From NCBI RefSeq assembly GCF_000014865.1, contig NC_008576.1, forward strand, positions 3,687,001-3,751,000: DNA of 64,000 nucleotides, read 5' to 3'. The DNA comes from Magnetococcus marinus MC-1 (GTDB lineage: Bacteria; Pseudomonadota; Magnetococcia; Magnetococcales; Magnetococcaceae). The position numbers were made by a program, and so were the translations under genes. This document shows positions 36,001 to 46,723 of this stretch, in pieces (positions within the stretch are counted from its first letter, which is position 1; every line of letters starts with the position of its first letter). The notes under the pieces are model-generated. The model did not search any database and had not been told where the DNA came from. It worked only from the letters and a program-made list of their open reading frames with translations.

Positions 36001-39000
36001 TTTGGGTGTAGGTCACAGAACCTGTAGTGTTCGCATCAATGCTTGAGAGTTGGCTGATGGTCGCAATATCCGACACCGTGACATTGACAGACCCGGTTAC
36101 ATAGCTGTTGGTGTTGGTTACCAAATTCGCTACCGCATCGGTCAGTTTTGTATAGGTCAGGGTACCGGTGGTATCCTGATCAATAGCCGACAATTGCGCC
36201 ATGCTGGCGGCATCCGTCACCGATACAGCATAGGAACCTGTCACATAGCTATTGGTATTAGCAACCAGGGCCGCCACCGCATCCTTAATCGTGACATATT
36301 TCAGAGCACCTGTGGTGTAGTTGTCAATTTGCGACAGCTGCGCCATGGAGGCTGCATCCGTTACCGTAACATTGCGGGTTCCGGTAACGACTGTACCGGC
36401 GTCCGTAATCAGGTTAGCGATACCATCATTTACCGTGATCGTGGCCCCACCCGCATTGGCAACATAGTTACCAGAGTCGATGGTGATATTGGAAACCGTA
36501 TCCTTAATACCTGCCAAGCTGTAGTTCACAGTACCCGTGGTATCTTGGTCAATTGCACCCAGCTGAGCCGTGGTCGCTGCATCCGTAACTGTAACCGTTA
36601 CAGCCCCAGTCACATAGCTGTTGGTATTGGCGACCAAGGCAGCGGCACTATCCTTCAAGCCTGCCCCGTAGGTCAGGGTGCCGGTAGTGGCCGTATCCAT
36701 GGCAGAGAGCTGCGCCATGGTGGCCACGTCGGTAACGGAGACCACATAGCTGCCCGTAATGTAGCTGTTGGTGTTGGCGGCTAGGGCCGCTGCACCATCC
36801 TTCAAACCCGCACCATAGCTCAGGGTACCGGTGGTATCCTGATCAATGGCCGACAACTGCGCCATGGTGGCCGCATCGGTGATGGAGACCGCATAGCTGC
36901 CCGTCACATAGCTGTTGGTATTGGCTTCCAGCGCCGCAGCGGCATCTTTCAAACCCGCACCGTAGGTCAACGCACCGGTGGTATCCTGATCAATGGCCGA
37001 CAGCTGCGCCATGGTGGCCGCATCGGTGATGGAGACCGCATAGCTGCCCGTCACATAGCTGTTGGTATTGGCTTCCAGCGCCGCAGCGGCATCTTTCAAA
37101 CCCGCACCGTAAGTCAGCGCTCCGGTGGTATCCTGATCAATGGCCGACAACTGCGCCATGGTGGCCGCATCGGTGATGGATACCACATAGCTACCCGTCA
37201 CATAGCTGTTGGTGTTGGCTACCAGCGCCGCAGCGGCATCTTTCAAGCCCGCACCGTAGGTCAGCGCTCCGGTGGTATCCTGATCAATGGCCGACAACTG
37301 CGCCATGGTGGCCGCATCGGTGATGGATACCACATAGCTGCCCGTCACGTAGCTGTTGGTATTGGCATCCAGTGCCGCAACGCTGTCTTTCAAGCCCGCA
37401 CCGTAGGTCAGGGTGCCGCTGGTGGCGGAATCCATGACCAAAAGTTGCGCCATGGTGGCCGCATCGGTAACGGAGACCACATAGCTGCCCGTAATGTAGC
37501 TGTTGGTGTTGGCGGCGAGGGCCGCTGCACCATCCTTCAAGCCCGCACCGTAGCTCAGGGTACCGGTGGTTTCCTGATCAATGGCCGACAACTGCGCCAT
37601 GGTCACCACATCGGTGATGGAGACCGCATAGCTGCCTGTCACATAGCTGTTGGTATTGGCATCCAGCGCTGCAACGCTATCCTTCAGACCGGCACCGTAG
37701 GTCAGCGCTCCGGTGGTATCCTGATCAATGGCCGACAACTGCGCCATGGTGGCCGCATCGGTGATCGAAACCACATAGCTGCCCGTCACATAGCTGTTGG
37801 TATTGGCTTCCAGGGCCGCAACGGCATCTTTCAAACCTGCACCGTAGGTCAGTGCTCCGGTGGTATCCTGATCAATGGCCGACAACTGCGCCATGGTGGC
37901 CGCATCGGTGATCGAAACCACATAGCTACCCGTCACATAGCTGTTGGTATTGGCTACCAGCGCCGCAGCGGCATCTTTCAAGCCCGCACCGTAGGTCAGC
38001 GCTCCGGAGGTATCCTGATCAATGGCCGACAACTGCGCCATGGTGGCCGCATCGGTGATGGATACCAGATAGCTGCCCGTCACGTAGCTGTTGGTATTGG
38101 CATCCAGTGCCGCAACGCTGTCTTTCAAGCCCGCACCGTAGGTCAGGGTGCCGCTGGTGGCGGTATCCATGACCGAAAGTTGCGCCATGGTGGCCGCATC
38201 GGTAACGGAGACCACATAGCTGCCCGTAATGTAGCTGTTGGTGTTGGCGGCGAGGGCCGCTGCACCATCCTTCAAGCCCGCACCGTAGCTCAGGGTACCG
38301 GTGGTATCCTGATCAATGGCCGACAACTGCGCCATGGTCACCACATCGGTGATGGAGACCGCATAGCTGCCTGTCACATAGCTGTTGGTATTGGCATCCA
38401 GCGCTGCAACGCTATCCTTCAGACCGGCACCGTAGGTCAGCGCTCCGGTGGTATCCTGATCAATGGCCGACAACTGCGCCATGGTGGCCGCATCGGTGAT
38501 CGAAACCACATAGCTGCCCGTCACATAGCTGTTGGTATTGGCTTCCAGGGCCGCAACGGCATCTTTCAAACCTGCACCGTAGGTCAGTGCTCCAGTGGTG
38601 TCCTGATCAATGGCCGACAACTGCGCCATGGTGGCCGCATCGGTGATCGAAACCACATAGCTACCCGTCACATAGCTGTTGGTATTGGCTACCAGCGCCG
38701 CAGCGGCATCTTTCAAACCCGCACCGTAGGTCAGCGCTCCAGTGGTGTCCTGATCAATGGCCGACAACTGCGCCATGGTGGCCGCATCGGTGATCGAAAC
38801 GAGGTAAGAACCGGTCACGTAGCTGTTGGTATTGGCATCCAGTGCCGCAACACCGTCCTTCAAGCCCGCACCGTAGCTTAGGGTGCCGCTGGTGGCGATA
38901 TCCATGACCGAAAGTTGCGCCATGGTGGCCGCATCGGTAACGGAGACCACATAGCTGCCCGTAATGTAGCTGTTGGTGTTGGCGGCGAGGGCCGCTGCAC

Positions 39001-42000
39001 CATCCTTCAAGCCTGCACCATAGCTCAGGGTACCGGTGGTATCCTGATCAATGGCCGACAACTGCGCCATGGTCACCACATCGGTGATGGAGACCGCATA
39101 GCTGCCCGTTACATAGCTGTTGGTATTGGCTTCCAGCGCTGCAACGCTATCCTTCAGACCCGCACCGTAGGTCAGCGCTCCGGAGGTATCCTGATCAATG
39201 GCCGACAACTGCGCCATGGTGGCCGCATCGGTGATCGAAACCACATAACTGCCCGTCACATAGCTGTTGGTATTGGCTTCCAGCGCCGCAGCGGCATCTT
39301 TCAAACCCGCACCGTAAGTCAACGCACCGGTGGTATCCTGATCAATGGCCGACAACTGCGCCATGGTGGCCGCATCGGTGATCGAAACCACATAGCTACC
39401 CGTCACATAGCTGTTGGTATTGGCTACCAGCGCCGCAGCGGCATCTTTCAAGCCCGCACCGTAGGTCAGCGCTCCAGTGGTATCCTGATCAATGGCCGAC
39501 AACTGCGCCATGGTGGCCGCATCGGTGATGGAAACGAGGTAAGAACCGGTCACGTAGCTGTTGGTATTGGCATCCAGTGCCGCAACACCGTCCTTCAAGC
39601 CCGCACCGTAGCTCAGGGTGCCGCTGGTGGCGGTATCCATGACCGAAAGTTGCGCCATGGTGGCTGCATCGGTAACGGAGACCACATAGCTGCCCGTAAT
39701 GTAGCTATTGGTGTTGGCGGCTAGGGCCGCTGCACCATCCTTCAAGCCTGCACCATAGCTCAGGGTACCGGTGGTATCCTGATCAATGGCCGACAGCTGT
39801 GCCATCGTCACCACATCGGTGATGGAGACCGCATAGCTGCCCGTCACATAGCTGTTGGTATTGGCTTCCAGCGCTGCAACGCTATCCTTCAGACCCGCAC
39901 CGTAGGTCAGCGCTCCGGTGGTATCCTGATCAATGGCCGACAACTGCGCCATGGTGGCCGCATCGGTGATGGAGACCGCATAGCTGCCCGTCACATAGCT
40001 GTTGGTATTGGCTTCCAGCGCCGCAGCGGTATCTTTCAAACCTGCACCGTAGGTCAGCGCTCCGGTGGTGTCCTGATCAATGGCCGACAGCTGCGCCATG
40101 GTGGCCGCATCGGTGATCGAAACCACATAGCTGCCCGTCACATAGCTGTTGGTATTGGCTTCCAGGGCCGCAACGCTATCCTTCAAGCCCGCACCGTAGG
40201 TCAGGGTACCGGTGGTGTCCTGATCAATGGCCGACAACTGCGCCATGGTCACCACATCGGTGATGGAAACGAGGTAAGAACCGGTCACATAGCTGTTGGT
40301 ATTGGCTTCCAGCGCCGCGACGCCATCTTTCAGACCTGCACCGTAGGTCAACGCACCGGTGGTATCCTGATCAATGGCCGACAGCTGCGCCATGGTGGCC
40401 GCATCGGTGATCGAAACCACATAGCTGCCCGTCACGTAGCTGTTGGTGTTGGCATCAAGCGCCGCTACCCCATCCTTCAAGCCCGCACCGTAGGTCAGCG
40501 CACCCGTGGTATCCTGATCAATGGCCGACAGCTGCGCCATGGTGGCCGCATCGGTTATCGAGACCGCATAGCTACCCGTCACATAGCTGTTGGTATTGGC
40601 TTCCAGCGCCGCAGCGGCATCTTTCAAACCCGCACCGTAGGTCAGCGCTCCGGTGGTATCCTGATCAATGGCCGACAACTGCGCCATGGTGGCCGCATCG
40701 GTGATGGAGACCACATAACTACCCGTCACGTAGCTGTTGGTATTGGCTTCCAGGGCCGCAGCGGCATCTTTCAGACCCGCACCGTAGGTCAACGCACCGG
40801 TGGTATCCTGATCAATGGCCGACAGCTGCGCCATGGTGGCCGCATCGGTGATCGAAACCACATAGCTGCCCGTCACATAGCTGTTGGTATTGGCTTCCAG
40901 CGCCGCAACGCTATCCTTCAAGCCCGCACCGTAAGTCAGCGCTCCGGTGGTATCCTGATCAATGGCCGACAACTGCGCCATGGTGGCCGCATCGGTGATG
41001 GAAACGAGGTAAGAACCGGTCACGTAGCTGTTGGTATTGGCATCCAGTGCCGCAACACCGTCCTTCAAGCCCGCACCGTAGCTTAGGGTGCCGCTGGTGG
41101 CGGTATCCATGACCGAAAGTTGCGCCATGGTGGCCGCATCGGTAACGGAGACCACATAGCTGCCCGTGATGTAGCTGTTGGTGTTGGCGGCGAGGGCCGC
41201 TGCACCATCCTTCAGACCCGCACCGTAGCTCAGGGTACCGGTGGTATCCTGATCAATGGCCGACAGCTGCGCCATGGTCACCACATCGGTGATGGAGACC
41301 GCATAGCTGCCCGTCACATAGCTGTTGGTATTGGCATCCAGCGCTGCAACGCTATCCTTCAAGCCCGCACCGTAGGTCAGCGCTCCGGTGGTATCCTGAT
41401 CAATGGCCGACAACTGCGCCATGGTGGCCGCATCGGTGATGGAAACGAGGTAAGAACCTGTCACGTAGCTGTTGGTGTTGGCTTCCAGGGCCGCAACGCT
41501 ATCCTTCAAGCCCGCACCGTAGGTCAGCGCTCCAGTGGTATCCTGATCAATGGCCGACAACTGCGCCATGGTGGCCGCATCGGTGATGGAAACGAGGTAA
41601 GAACCGGTCACGTAGCTGTTGGTATTGGCATCCAGTGCCGCAACACCGTCCTTCAAGCCCGCACCGTAGCTTAGGGTGCCGCTGGTGGCGGTATCCATGA
41701 CCGAAAGTTGCGCCATGGTGGCCGCATCGGTAACGGAGACCACATAGCTGCCCGTAATGTAGCTATTGGTGTTGGCGGCGAGGGCCGCTGCACCATCCTT
41801 CAAGCCTGCACCATAGCTCAGGGTACCGGTGGTATCCTGATCAATGGCCGACAACTGCGCCATGGTCACCACATCGGTGATGGAGACCGCATAGCTGCCC
41901 GTCACATAGCTGTTGGTATTGGCATCCAGCGCTGCTACCCCATCCTTCAGACCCGCACCGTAGGTCAGCGCTCCGGTGGTATCCTGATCAATGGCCGACA

Positions 42001-45000
42001 ACTGCGCCATGGTGGCCGCATCGGTGATCGAAACCACATAGCTGCCCGTCACATAGCTGTTGGTATTGGCTTCCAGCGCCGCAGCGGCATCTTTCAAACC
42101 CGCACCGTAGGTCAACGCACCGGTGGTATCCTGATCAATGGCCGACAGCTGCGCCATGGTGGCCGCATCGGTGATCGAAACCACATAGCTGCCCGTCACG
42201 TAGCTGTTGGTATTGGCTACCAGCGCCGCAGCGGCATCTTTCAAGCCCGCACCGTAGGTCAGCGCTCCGGTGGTGTCCTGATCAATGGCCGACAACTGCG
42301 CCATGGTGGCCGCATCGGTGATGGAAACGAGGTAAGAACCGGTCACGTAGCTGTTGGTATTGGCATCCAGTGCCGCAACACCGTCCTTCAAGCCCGCACC
42401 GTAGGTCAGGGTGCCGCTGGTGGCGGTATCCATGACCGAAAGTTGCGCCATGGTGGCCGCATCGGTAACGGAGACCACATAGCTGCCCGTAATGTAGCTG
42501 TTGGTGTTGGCGGCTAGGGCCGCTGCACCATCCTTCAAGCCTGCACCATAGCTCAGGGTACCGGTGGTATCCTGATCAATGGCCGACAGCTGTGCCATCG
42601 TCACCACATCGGTGATGGAGACCGCATAGCTGCCCGTCACATAGCTGTTGGTATTGGCATCCAGCGCTGCTACCCCATCCTTCAGACCCGCACCGTAGGT
42701 CAGCGCTCCAGAGGTATCCTGATCAATGGCCGACAACTGCGCCATGGTAGCCGCATCGGTGATGGAGACAACATAGCTGCCCGTCACATAGCTATTGGTA
42801 TTGGCTTCCAGCGCCGCAGCGGTATCTTTCAAACCTGCACCGTAGGTCAGCGCTCCGGTGGTATCCTGATCAATGGCCGACAGCTGCGCCATGGTGGCCG
42901 CATCGGTGATGGAAACGAGGTAAGAACCTGTCACGTAGCTGTTGGTGTTGGCTTCCAGGGCCGCAACGCTATCCTTCAAGCCCGCACCGTAGGTCAGCGC
43001 TCCAGTGGTATCCTGATCAATGGCCGACAACTGCGCCATGGTGGCCGCATCGGTGATCGAAACGAGGTAAGAACCGGTCACGTAGCTGTTGGTATTGGCA
43101 TCCAGTGCCGCAACACCGTCCTTCAAGCCCGCACCGTAGGTCAGGGTGCCGCTGGTGGCGGTATCCATGACCGAAAGTTGCGCCATGGTGGCCGCATCGG
43201 TAACGGAGACCACATAGCTGCCCGTAATGTAGCTGTTGGTGTTGGCGGCTAGGGCCGCTGCACCATCCTTCAAGCCTGCACCATAGCTCAGGGTACCGCT
43301 GGTATCCTGATCAATGGCCGACAACTGCGCCATCGTCACCACATCGGTGATGGAGACCGCATAGCTGCCCGTCACATAGCTGTTGGTATTGGCATCCAGC
43401 GCTGCTACACCATCCTTCAGACCCGCACCGTAGGTCAGCGCTCCGGTGGTATCCTGATCAATGGCCGACAACTGCGCCATGGTAGCCGCATCGGTGATCG
43501 AAACCACATAGCTACCCGTCACATAGCTGTTGGTATTGGCTTCCAGCGCCGCAACGGCATCTTTCAAACCCGCACCGTAGGTCAACGCACCGGTGGTATC
43601 CTGATCAATGGCCGACAGCTGCGCCATGGTGGCCGCATCGGTGATCGAAACCACATAGCTGCCCGTCACGTAGCTGTTGGTATTGGCTACCAGCGCCGCA
43701 GCGGCATCTTTCAAGCCCGCACCGTAGGTCAGCGCTCCGGTGGTGTCCTGATCAATGGCCGACAACTGCGCCATGGTGGCCGCATCGGTGATCGAAACGA
43801 GGTAAGAACCGGTCACGTAGCTGTTGGTATTGGCATCCAGTGCCGCAACACCGTCCTTCAAGCCCGCACCGTAGGTCAGGGTGCCGCTGGTGGCGGTATC
43901 CATGACCGAAAGTTGCGCCATGGTGGCCGCATCGGTAACGGAGACAACATAGCTGCCCGTAATGTAGCTGTTGGTGTTGGCGGCTAGGGCCGCTGCACCA
44001 TCCTTCAAGCCTGCACCATAGCTCAGGGTACCGGTGGTATCCTGATCAATGGCCGACAACTGCGCCATGGTCACCACATCGGTGATGGAGACCGCATAGC
44101 TGCCCGTCACATAGCTGTTGGTATTGGCATCCAGCGCTGCTACCCCATCCTTCAGACCCGCACCGTAGGTCAGCGCTCCGGTGGTATCCTGATCAATGGC
44201 CGACAACTGCGCCATGGTGGCCGCATCGGTGATCGAAACCACATAACTGCCCGTCACATAGCTGTTGGTATTGGCTTCCAGCGCCGCAGCGGCATCTTTC
44301 AAACCTGCACCGTAGGTCAGTGCTCCAGTGGTGTCCTGATCAATGGCCGACAGCTGCGCCATGGTGGCCGCATCGGTGATGGAGACCACATAGCTGCCCG
44401 TCACATAGCTGTTGGTATTGGCTTCCAGCGCCGCAGCGGCATCTTTCAAACCCGCACCGTAGGTCAGCGCTCCAGTGGTATCCTGATCAATGGCCGACAA
44501 CTGCGCCATGGTGGCCGCATCGGTGATCGAAACGAGGTAAGAACCGGTCACGTAGCTGTTGGTATTGGCATCCAGTGCCGCAACACCGTCCTTCAAGCCC
44601 GCACCGTAGGTCAGGGTGCCGCTGGTGGCGGTATCCATGACCGAAAGTTGCGCCATGGTGGCCGCATCGGTAACGGAGACAACATAGCTGCCCGTAATGT
44701 AGCTGTTGGTGTTGGCGGCTAGGGCCGCTGCACCATCCTTCAAGCCTGCACCATAGCTCAGGGTACCGGTGGTATCCTGATCAATGGCCGACAACTGCGC
44801 CATGGTCACCACATCGGTGATGGAGACCGCATAGCTGCCCGTCACATAGCTGTTGGTATTGGCTTCCAGCGCCGCAGCGGCATCTTTCAAACCCGCACCG
44901 TAGGTCAGCGCTCCGGTGGTATCCTGATCAATGGCCGACAACTGCGCCATGGTAGCCGCATCGGTGATCGAGGCCGCATAGCTGCCCGTCACATAGCTGT

Positions 45001-46723
45001 TGGTATTGGCTTCCAGCGCCGCAGCGGCATCTTTCAAACCTGCACCGTAGGTCAGTGCTCCAGTGGTGTCCTGATCAATGGCCGACAGCTGCGCCATGGT
45101 GGCCGCATCGGTGATGGAGACCACATAGCTGCCCGTCACATAGCTGTTGGTATTGGCTTCCAGCGCCGCAGCGGCATCTTTCAAACCCGCACCGTAGGTC
45201 AGCGCTCCAGTGGTATCCTGATCAATGGCCGACAACTGCGCCATGGTGGCCGCATCGGTGATCGAAACGAGGTAAGAACCGGTCACGTAGCTGTTGGTAT
45301 TGGCATCCAGTGCCGCAACACCGTCCTTCAAGCCCGCACCGTAGGTCAGGGTGCCGCTGGTGGCGGTATCCATGACCGAAAGTTGCGCCATGGTGGCCGC
45401 ATCGGTAACGGAGACAACATAGCTGCCCGTAATGTAGCTGTTGGTGTTGGCGGCTAGGGCCGCTGCACCATCCTTCAAGCCTGCACCATAGCTCAGGGTA
45501 CCGGTGGTATCCTGATCAATGGCCGACAACTGCGCCATGGTCACCACATCGGTGATGGAGACCGCATAGCTGCCCGTCACATAGCTGTTGGTATTGGCTT
45601 CCAGCGCCGCAGCGGCATCTTTCAAACCCGCACCGTAGGTCAGCGCTCCGGTGGTATCCTGATCAATGGCCGACAACTGCGCCATGGTAGCCGCATCGGT
45701 GATCGAGGCCGCATAGCTGCCCGTCACATAGCTGTTGGTATTGGCTTCCAGCGCCGCAGCGGCATCTTTCAAACCTGCACCGTAGGTCAGTGCTCCAGTG
45801 GTGTCCTGATCAATGGCCGACAGCTGCGCCATGGTGGCCGCATCGGTGATGGAGACCACATAGCTGCCCGTCACATAGCTGTTGGTATTGGCTTCCAGCG
45901 CCGCAGCGGCATCTTTCAAACCCGCACCGTAGGTCAGCGCTCCAGTGGTATCCTGATCAATGGCCGACAACTGCGCCATGGTGGCCGCATCGGTGATGGA
46001 AACGAGGTAAGAACCGGTCACGTAGCTGTTGGTATTGGCATCCAGTGCCGCAACACCGTCCTTCAAGCCCGCACCGTAGGTCAGGGTGCCGCTGGTGGCG
46101 GTATCCATGACCGAAAGTTGCGCCATGGTGGCCGCATCGGTAACGGAGACAACATAGCTGCCCGTAATGTAGCTGTTGGTGTTGGCGGCTAGGGCCGCTG
46201 CACCATCCTTCAAGCCTGCACCATAGCTCAGGGTACCGGTGGTATCCTGATCAATGGCCGACAACTGCGCCATGGTCACCACATCGGTGATGGAGACCGC
46301 ATAGCTGCCCGTCACATAGCTGTTGGTATTGGCTTCCAGCGCTGCTACACCATCCTTCAGACCCGCACCGTAGGTCAGCGCTCCGGTGGTATCCTGATCA
46401 ATGGCCGACAACTGCGCCATGGTGGCCGCATCGGTGATCGAAACCACATAGTTGCCCGTCACATAGCTGTTGGTATTGGCTTCCAGCGCCGCAGCGGTAT
46501 CTTTCAAACCTGCACCGTAGGTCAGTGCTCCAGTGGTGTCCTGATCAATGGCCGACAGCTGCGCCATGGTGGCCGCATCGGTGATCGAAACCACATAGCT
46601 GCCCGTCACATAGCTGTTGGTATTGGCTTCCAGCGCCGCAGCGGCATCTTTCAAACCCGCACCGTAGGTCAGCGCTCCAGTGATCCTGATCAATGGCCGA
46701 CAACTGCGCCATGGTGGCCGCAT
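33008..46723 (-). CDS. Giant RTX-type repeat protein, 3' frame (C-terminal two thirds)
   Basis: This frame encodes about 4,555 residues in register with the 5' part, entering near 46,680 where a 2-nt deletion breaks the gene; the first 15 or so codons of the open frame are out-of-frame repeat sequence, so no independent start is likely. It consists of near-identical 49-residue repeats down to about 35,290. A C-terminal region of about 760 residues without those repeats follows, with RTX-like glycine/aspartate nonapeptides (GGAGDDRLI, GGAGNDIFY, GGSGNDRLI, GGSGQDNFVF) and an acidic, aliphatic end. Calcium-binding RTX motifs near a C-terminal uncleaved signal are typical of type I secretion substrates, and the matching ABC-MFP-TolC genes flank this gene. 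Likely role: a very large surface or matrix adhesin. Confidence 0.85.
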   Translation of the reverse strand: MRPPWRSCRPLIRITGALTYGAGLKDAAAALEANTNSYVTGSYVVSITDAATMAQLSAIDQDTTGALTYGAGLKDTAAALEANTNSYVTGNYVVSITDAATMAQLSAIDQDTTGALTYGAGLKDGVAALEANTNSYVTGSYAVSITDVVTMAQLSAIDQDTTGTLSYGAGLKDGAAALAANTNSYITGSYVVSVTDAATMAQLSVMDTATSGTLTYGAGLKDGVAALDANTNSYVTGSYLVSITDAATMAQLSAIDQDTTGALTYGAGLKDAAAALEANTNSYVTGSYVVSITDAATMAQLSAIDQDTTGALTYGAGLKDAAAALEANTNSYVTGSYAASITDAATMAQLSAIDQDTTGALTYGAGLKDAAAALEANTNSYVTGSYAVSITDVVTMAQLSAIDQDTTGTLSYGAGLKDGAAALAANTNSYITGSYVVSVTDAATMAQLSVMDTATSGTLTYGAGLKDGVAALDANTNSYVTGSYLVSITDAATMAQLSAIDQDTTGALTYGAGLKDAAAALEANTNSYVTGSYVVSITDAATMAQLSAIDQDTTGALTYGAGLKDAAAALEANTNSYVTGSYAASITDAATMAQLSAIDQDTTGALTYGAGLKDAAAALEANTNSYVTGSYAVSITDVVTMAQLSAIDQDTTGTLSYGAGLKDGAAALAANTNSYITGSYVVSVTDAATMAQLSVMDTATSGTLTYGAGLKDGVAALDANTNSYVTGSYLVSITDAATMAQLSAIDQDTTGALTYGAGLKDAAAALEANTNSYVTGSYVVSITDAATMAQLSAIDQDTTGALTYGAGLKDAAAALEANTNSYVTGSYVVSITDAATMAQLSAIDQDTTGALTYGAGLKDGVAALDANTNSYVTGSYAVSITDVVTMAQLSAIDQDTTGTLSYGAGLKDGAAALAANTNSYITGSYVVSVTDAATMAQLSVMDTATSGTLTYGAGLKDGVAALDANTNSYVTGSYLVSITDAATMAQLSAIDQDTTGALTYGAGLKDAAAALVANTNSYVTGSYVVSITDAATMAQLSAIDQDTTGALTYGAGLKDAVAALEANTNSYVTGSYVVSITDAATMAQLSAIDQDTTGALTYGAGLKDGVAALDANTNSYVTGSYAVSITDVVTMAQLSAIDQDTSGTLSYGAGLKDGAAALAANTNSYITGSYVVSVTDAATMAQLSVMDTATSGTLTYGAGLKDGVAALDANTNSYVTGSYLVSITDAATMAQLSAIDQDTTGALTYGAGLKDSVAALEANTNSYVTGSYLVSITDAATMAQLSAIDQDTTGALTYGAGLKDTAAALEANTNSYVTGSYVVSITDAATMAQLSAIDQDTSGALTYGAGLKDGVAALDANTNSYVTGSYAVSITDVVTMAQLSAIDQDTTGTLSYGAGLKDGAAALAANTNSYITGSYVVSVTDAATMAQLSVMDTATSGTLTYGAGLKDGVAALDANTNSYVTGSYLVSITDAATMAQLSAIDQDTTGALTYGAGLKDAAAALVANTNSYVTGSYVVSITDAATMAQLSAIDQDTTGALTYGAGLKDAAAALEANTNSYVTGSYVVSITDAATMAQLSAIDQDTTGALTYGAGLKDGVAALDANTNSYVTGSYAVSITDVVTMAQLSAIDQDTTGTLSYGAGLKDGAAALAANTNSYITGSYVVSVTDAATMAQLSVMDTATSGTLSYGAGLKDGVAALDANTNSYVTGSYLVSITDAATMAQLSAIDQDTTGALTYGAGLKDSVAALEANTNSYVTGSYLVSITDAATMAQLSAIDQDTTGALTYGAGLKDSVAALDANTNSYVTGSYAVSITDVVTMAQLSAIDQDTTGTLSYGAGLKDGAAALAANTNSYITGSYVVSVTDAATMAQLSVMDTATSGTLSYGAGLKDGVAALDANTNSYVTGSYLVSITDAATMAQLSAIDQDTTGALTYGAGLKDSVAALEANTNSYVTGSYVVSITDAATMAQLSAIDQDTTGALTYGAGLKDAAAALEANTNSYVTGSYVVSITDAATMAQLSAIDQDTTGALTYGAGLKDAAAALEANTNSYVTGSYAVSITDAATMAQLSAIDQDTTGALTYGAGLKDGVAALDANTNSYVTGSYVVSITDAATMAQLSAIDQDTTGALTYGAGLKDGVAALEANTNSYVTGSYLVSITDVVTMAQLSAIDQDTTGTLTYGAGLKDSVAALEANTNSYVTGSYVVSITDAATMAQLSAIDQDTTGALTYGAGLKDTAAALEANTNSYVTGSYAVSITDAATMAQLSAIDQDTTGALTYGAGLKDSVAALEANTNSYVTGSYAVSITDVVTMAQLSAIDQDTTGTLSYGAGLKDGAAALAANTNSYITGSYVVSVTDAATMAQLSVMDTATSGTLSYGAGLKDGVAALDANTNSYVTGSYLVSITDAATMAQLSAIDQDTTGALTYGAGLKDAAAALVANTNSYVTGSYVVSITDAATMAQLSAIDQDTTGALTYGAGLKDAAAALEANTNSYVTGSYVVSITDAATMAQLSAIDQDTSGALTYGAGLKDSVAALEANTNSYVTGSYAVSITDVVTMAQLSAIDQDTTGTLSYGAGLKDGAAALAANTNSYITGSYVVSVTDAATMAQLSVMDIATSGTLSYGAGLKDGVAALDANTNSYVTGSYLVSITDAATMAQLSAIDQDTTGALTYGAGLKDAAAALVANTNSYVTGSYVVSITDAATMAQLSAIDQDTTGALTYGAGLKDAVAALEANTNSYVTGSYVVSITDAATMAQLSAIDQDTTGALTYGAGLKDSVAALDANTNSYVTGSYAVSITDVVTMAQLSAIDQDTTGTLSYGAGLKDGAAALAANTNSYITGSYVVSVTDAATMAQLSVMDTATSGTLTYGAGLKDSVAALDANTNSYVTGSYLVSITDAATMAQLSAIDQDTSGALTYGAGLKDAAAALVANTNSYVTGSYVVSITDAATMAQLSAIDQDTTGALTYGAGLKDAVAALEANTNSYVTGSYVVSITDAATMAQLSAIDQDTTGALTYGAGLKDSVAALDANTNSYVTGSYAVSITDVVTMAQLSAIDQETTGTLSYGAGLKDGAAALAANTNSYITGSYVVSVTDAATMAQLLVMDSATSGTLTYGAGLKDSVAALDANTNSYVTGSYVVSITDAATMAQLSAIDQDTTGALTYGAGLKDAAAALVANTNSYVTGSYVVSITDAATMAQLSAIDQDTTGALTYGAGLKDAAAALEANTNSYVTGSYAVSITDAATMAQLSAIDQDTTGALTYGAGLKDAAAALEANTNSYVTGSYAVSITDAATMAQLSAIDQDTTGTLSYGAGLKDGAAALAANTNSYITGSYVVSVTDVATMAQLSAMDTATTGTLTYGAGLKDSAAALVANTNSYVTGAVTVTVTDAATTAQLGAIDQDTTGTVNYSLAGIKDTVSNITIDSGNYVANAGGATITVNDGIANLITDAGTVVTGTRNVTVTDAASMAQLSQIDNYTTGALKYVTIKDAVAALVANTNSYVTGSYAVSVTDAASMAQLSAIDQDTTGTLTYTKLTDAVANLVTNTNSYVTGSVNVTVSDIATISQLSSIDANTTGSVTYTQIGDAAATLATNAGNYVKATIHVTVTDAATIAQLTTIDGDNTTGSLVYTAGGVKDSAANLVVNTNSYVTGAVNVSVTDTVSIAQLSAVDEYTTGTLTYGAGVKDSVANLLVNTNSYVTGSYAVSITDVASMANLSAIDQFTTGTLNYTKLSDTVSALVANTNSYVTGSVNVTITDNASMANMSAIDQNTTGTLTYTKLSDTAAALAANTNSYVTGSVNVTVTDNATVAQLTTVDAATTGTIKVASVVDSGSNISSNFAYVDGLGVSYVNANDNVMAVTVAQATDATVTIADDDVLTITDTSSNIQGSTFSALVTAGADATYLDATDDILTVTAAQAATTNINFTAADVVTVSDTGSNIQTNITTILAKDVDKLSASSALDLTDSDVTGKTVDFSGVGDTTITMAYDSSNVAFGSLTSTGGGELILSVTGTGTLATVTGLSNFNQLSAASDLTIDSAQVAGQTLDMSGAGNVTVSLASATTASYSSLTSTGAGTLGLQIGSTGTYTSVTGWEVFDSITSDYAITVAASAVTGKTVAFSGTGAVTIDGASSSNATFLNVTHDSGTSGDLILAVSSSTGSAVFSSGAANFDKVSVDGTLYTGITSANGQIIVNGSTSVAAGISGTAYTDFIVNYDTDSLGTTYASTQGLLGGAGDDRLIDTTSSGVLLAGEAGDDTLTGGAGNDIFYHDGSSHGLDTITDFASGDLLQIASGNAGQWTLDSTGQALTKATNSSLGFNFNSGNDLNDATYDLQFNGASDAAGHIMTFDLDTDADHTVAGSSYADLMVNFSSGTTDGYTMSGGSGNDRLIDYNDSASTYMTGGSGQDNFVFNENTTGLTAGDYTLATGNADIITDWSVDDFFIWASSNLIAGGVTANGAAATKTYLDASVAGGSDGYDESASAHIYILRDANNVATSGDGTVADAQATIDAINGATSDGTFNAASASDVLLFAVYDSTTTDTHVWLASVGANQTLDVADMTMVATLQDTNITATGVMYTANFA

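Noticed and set aside
33008-46723. The 3' part of the giant gene as an independent gene starting at 46723
   Set aside because: The first 15 or so codons are an out-of-frame reading of the repeat, there is no ribosome-binding site, and adding two bases fuses it with the upstream frame.
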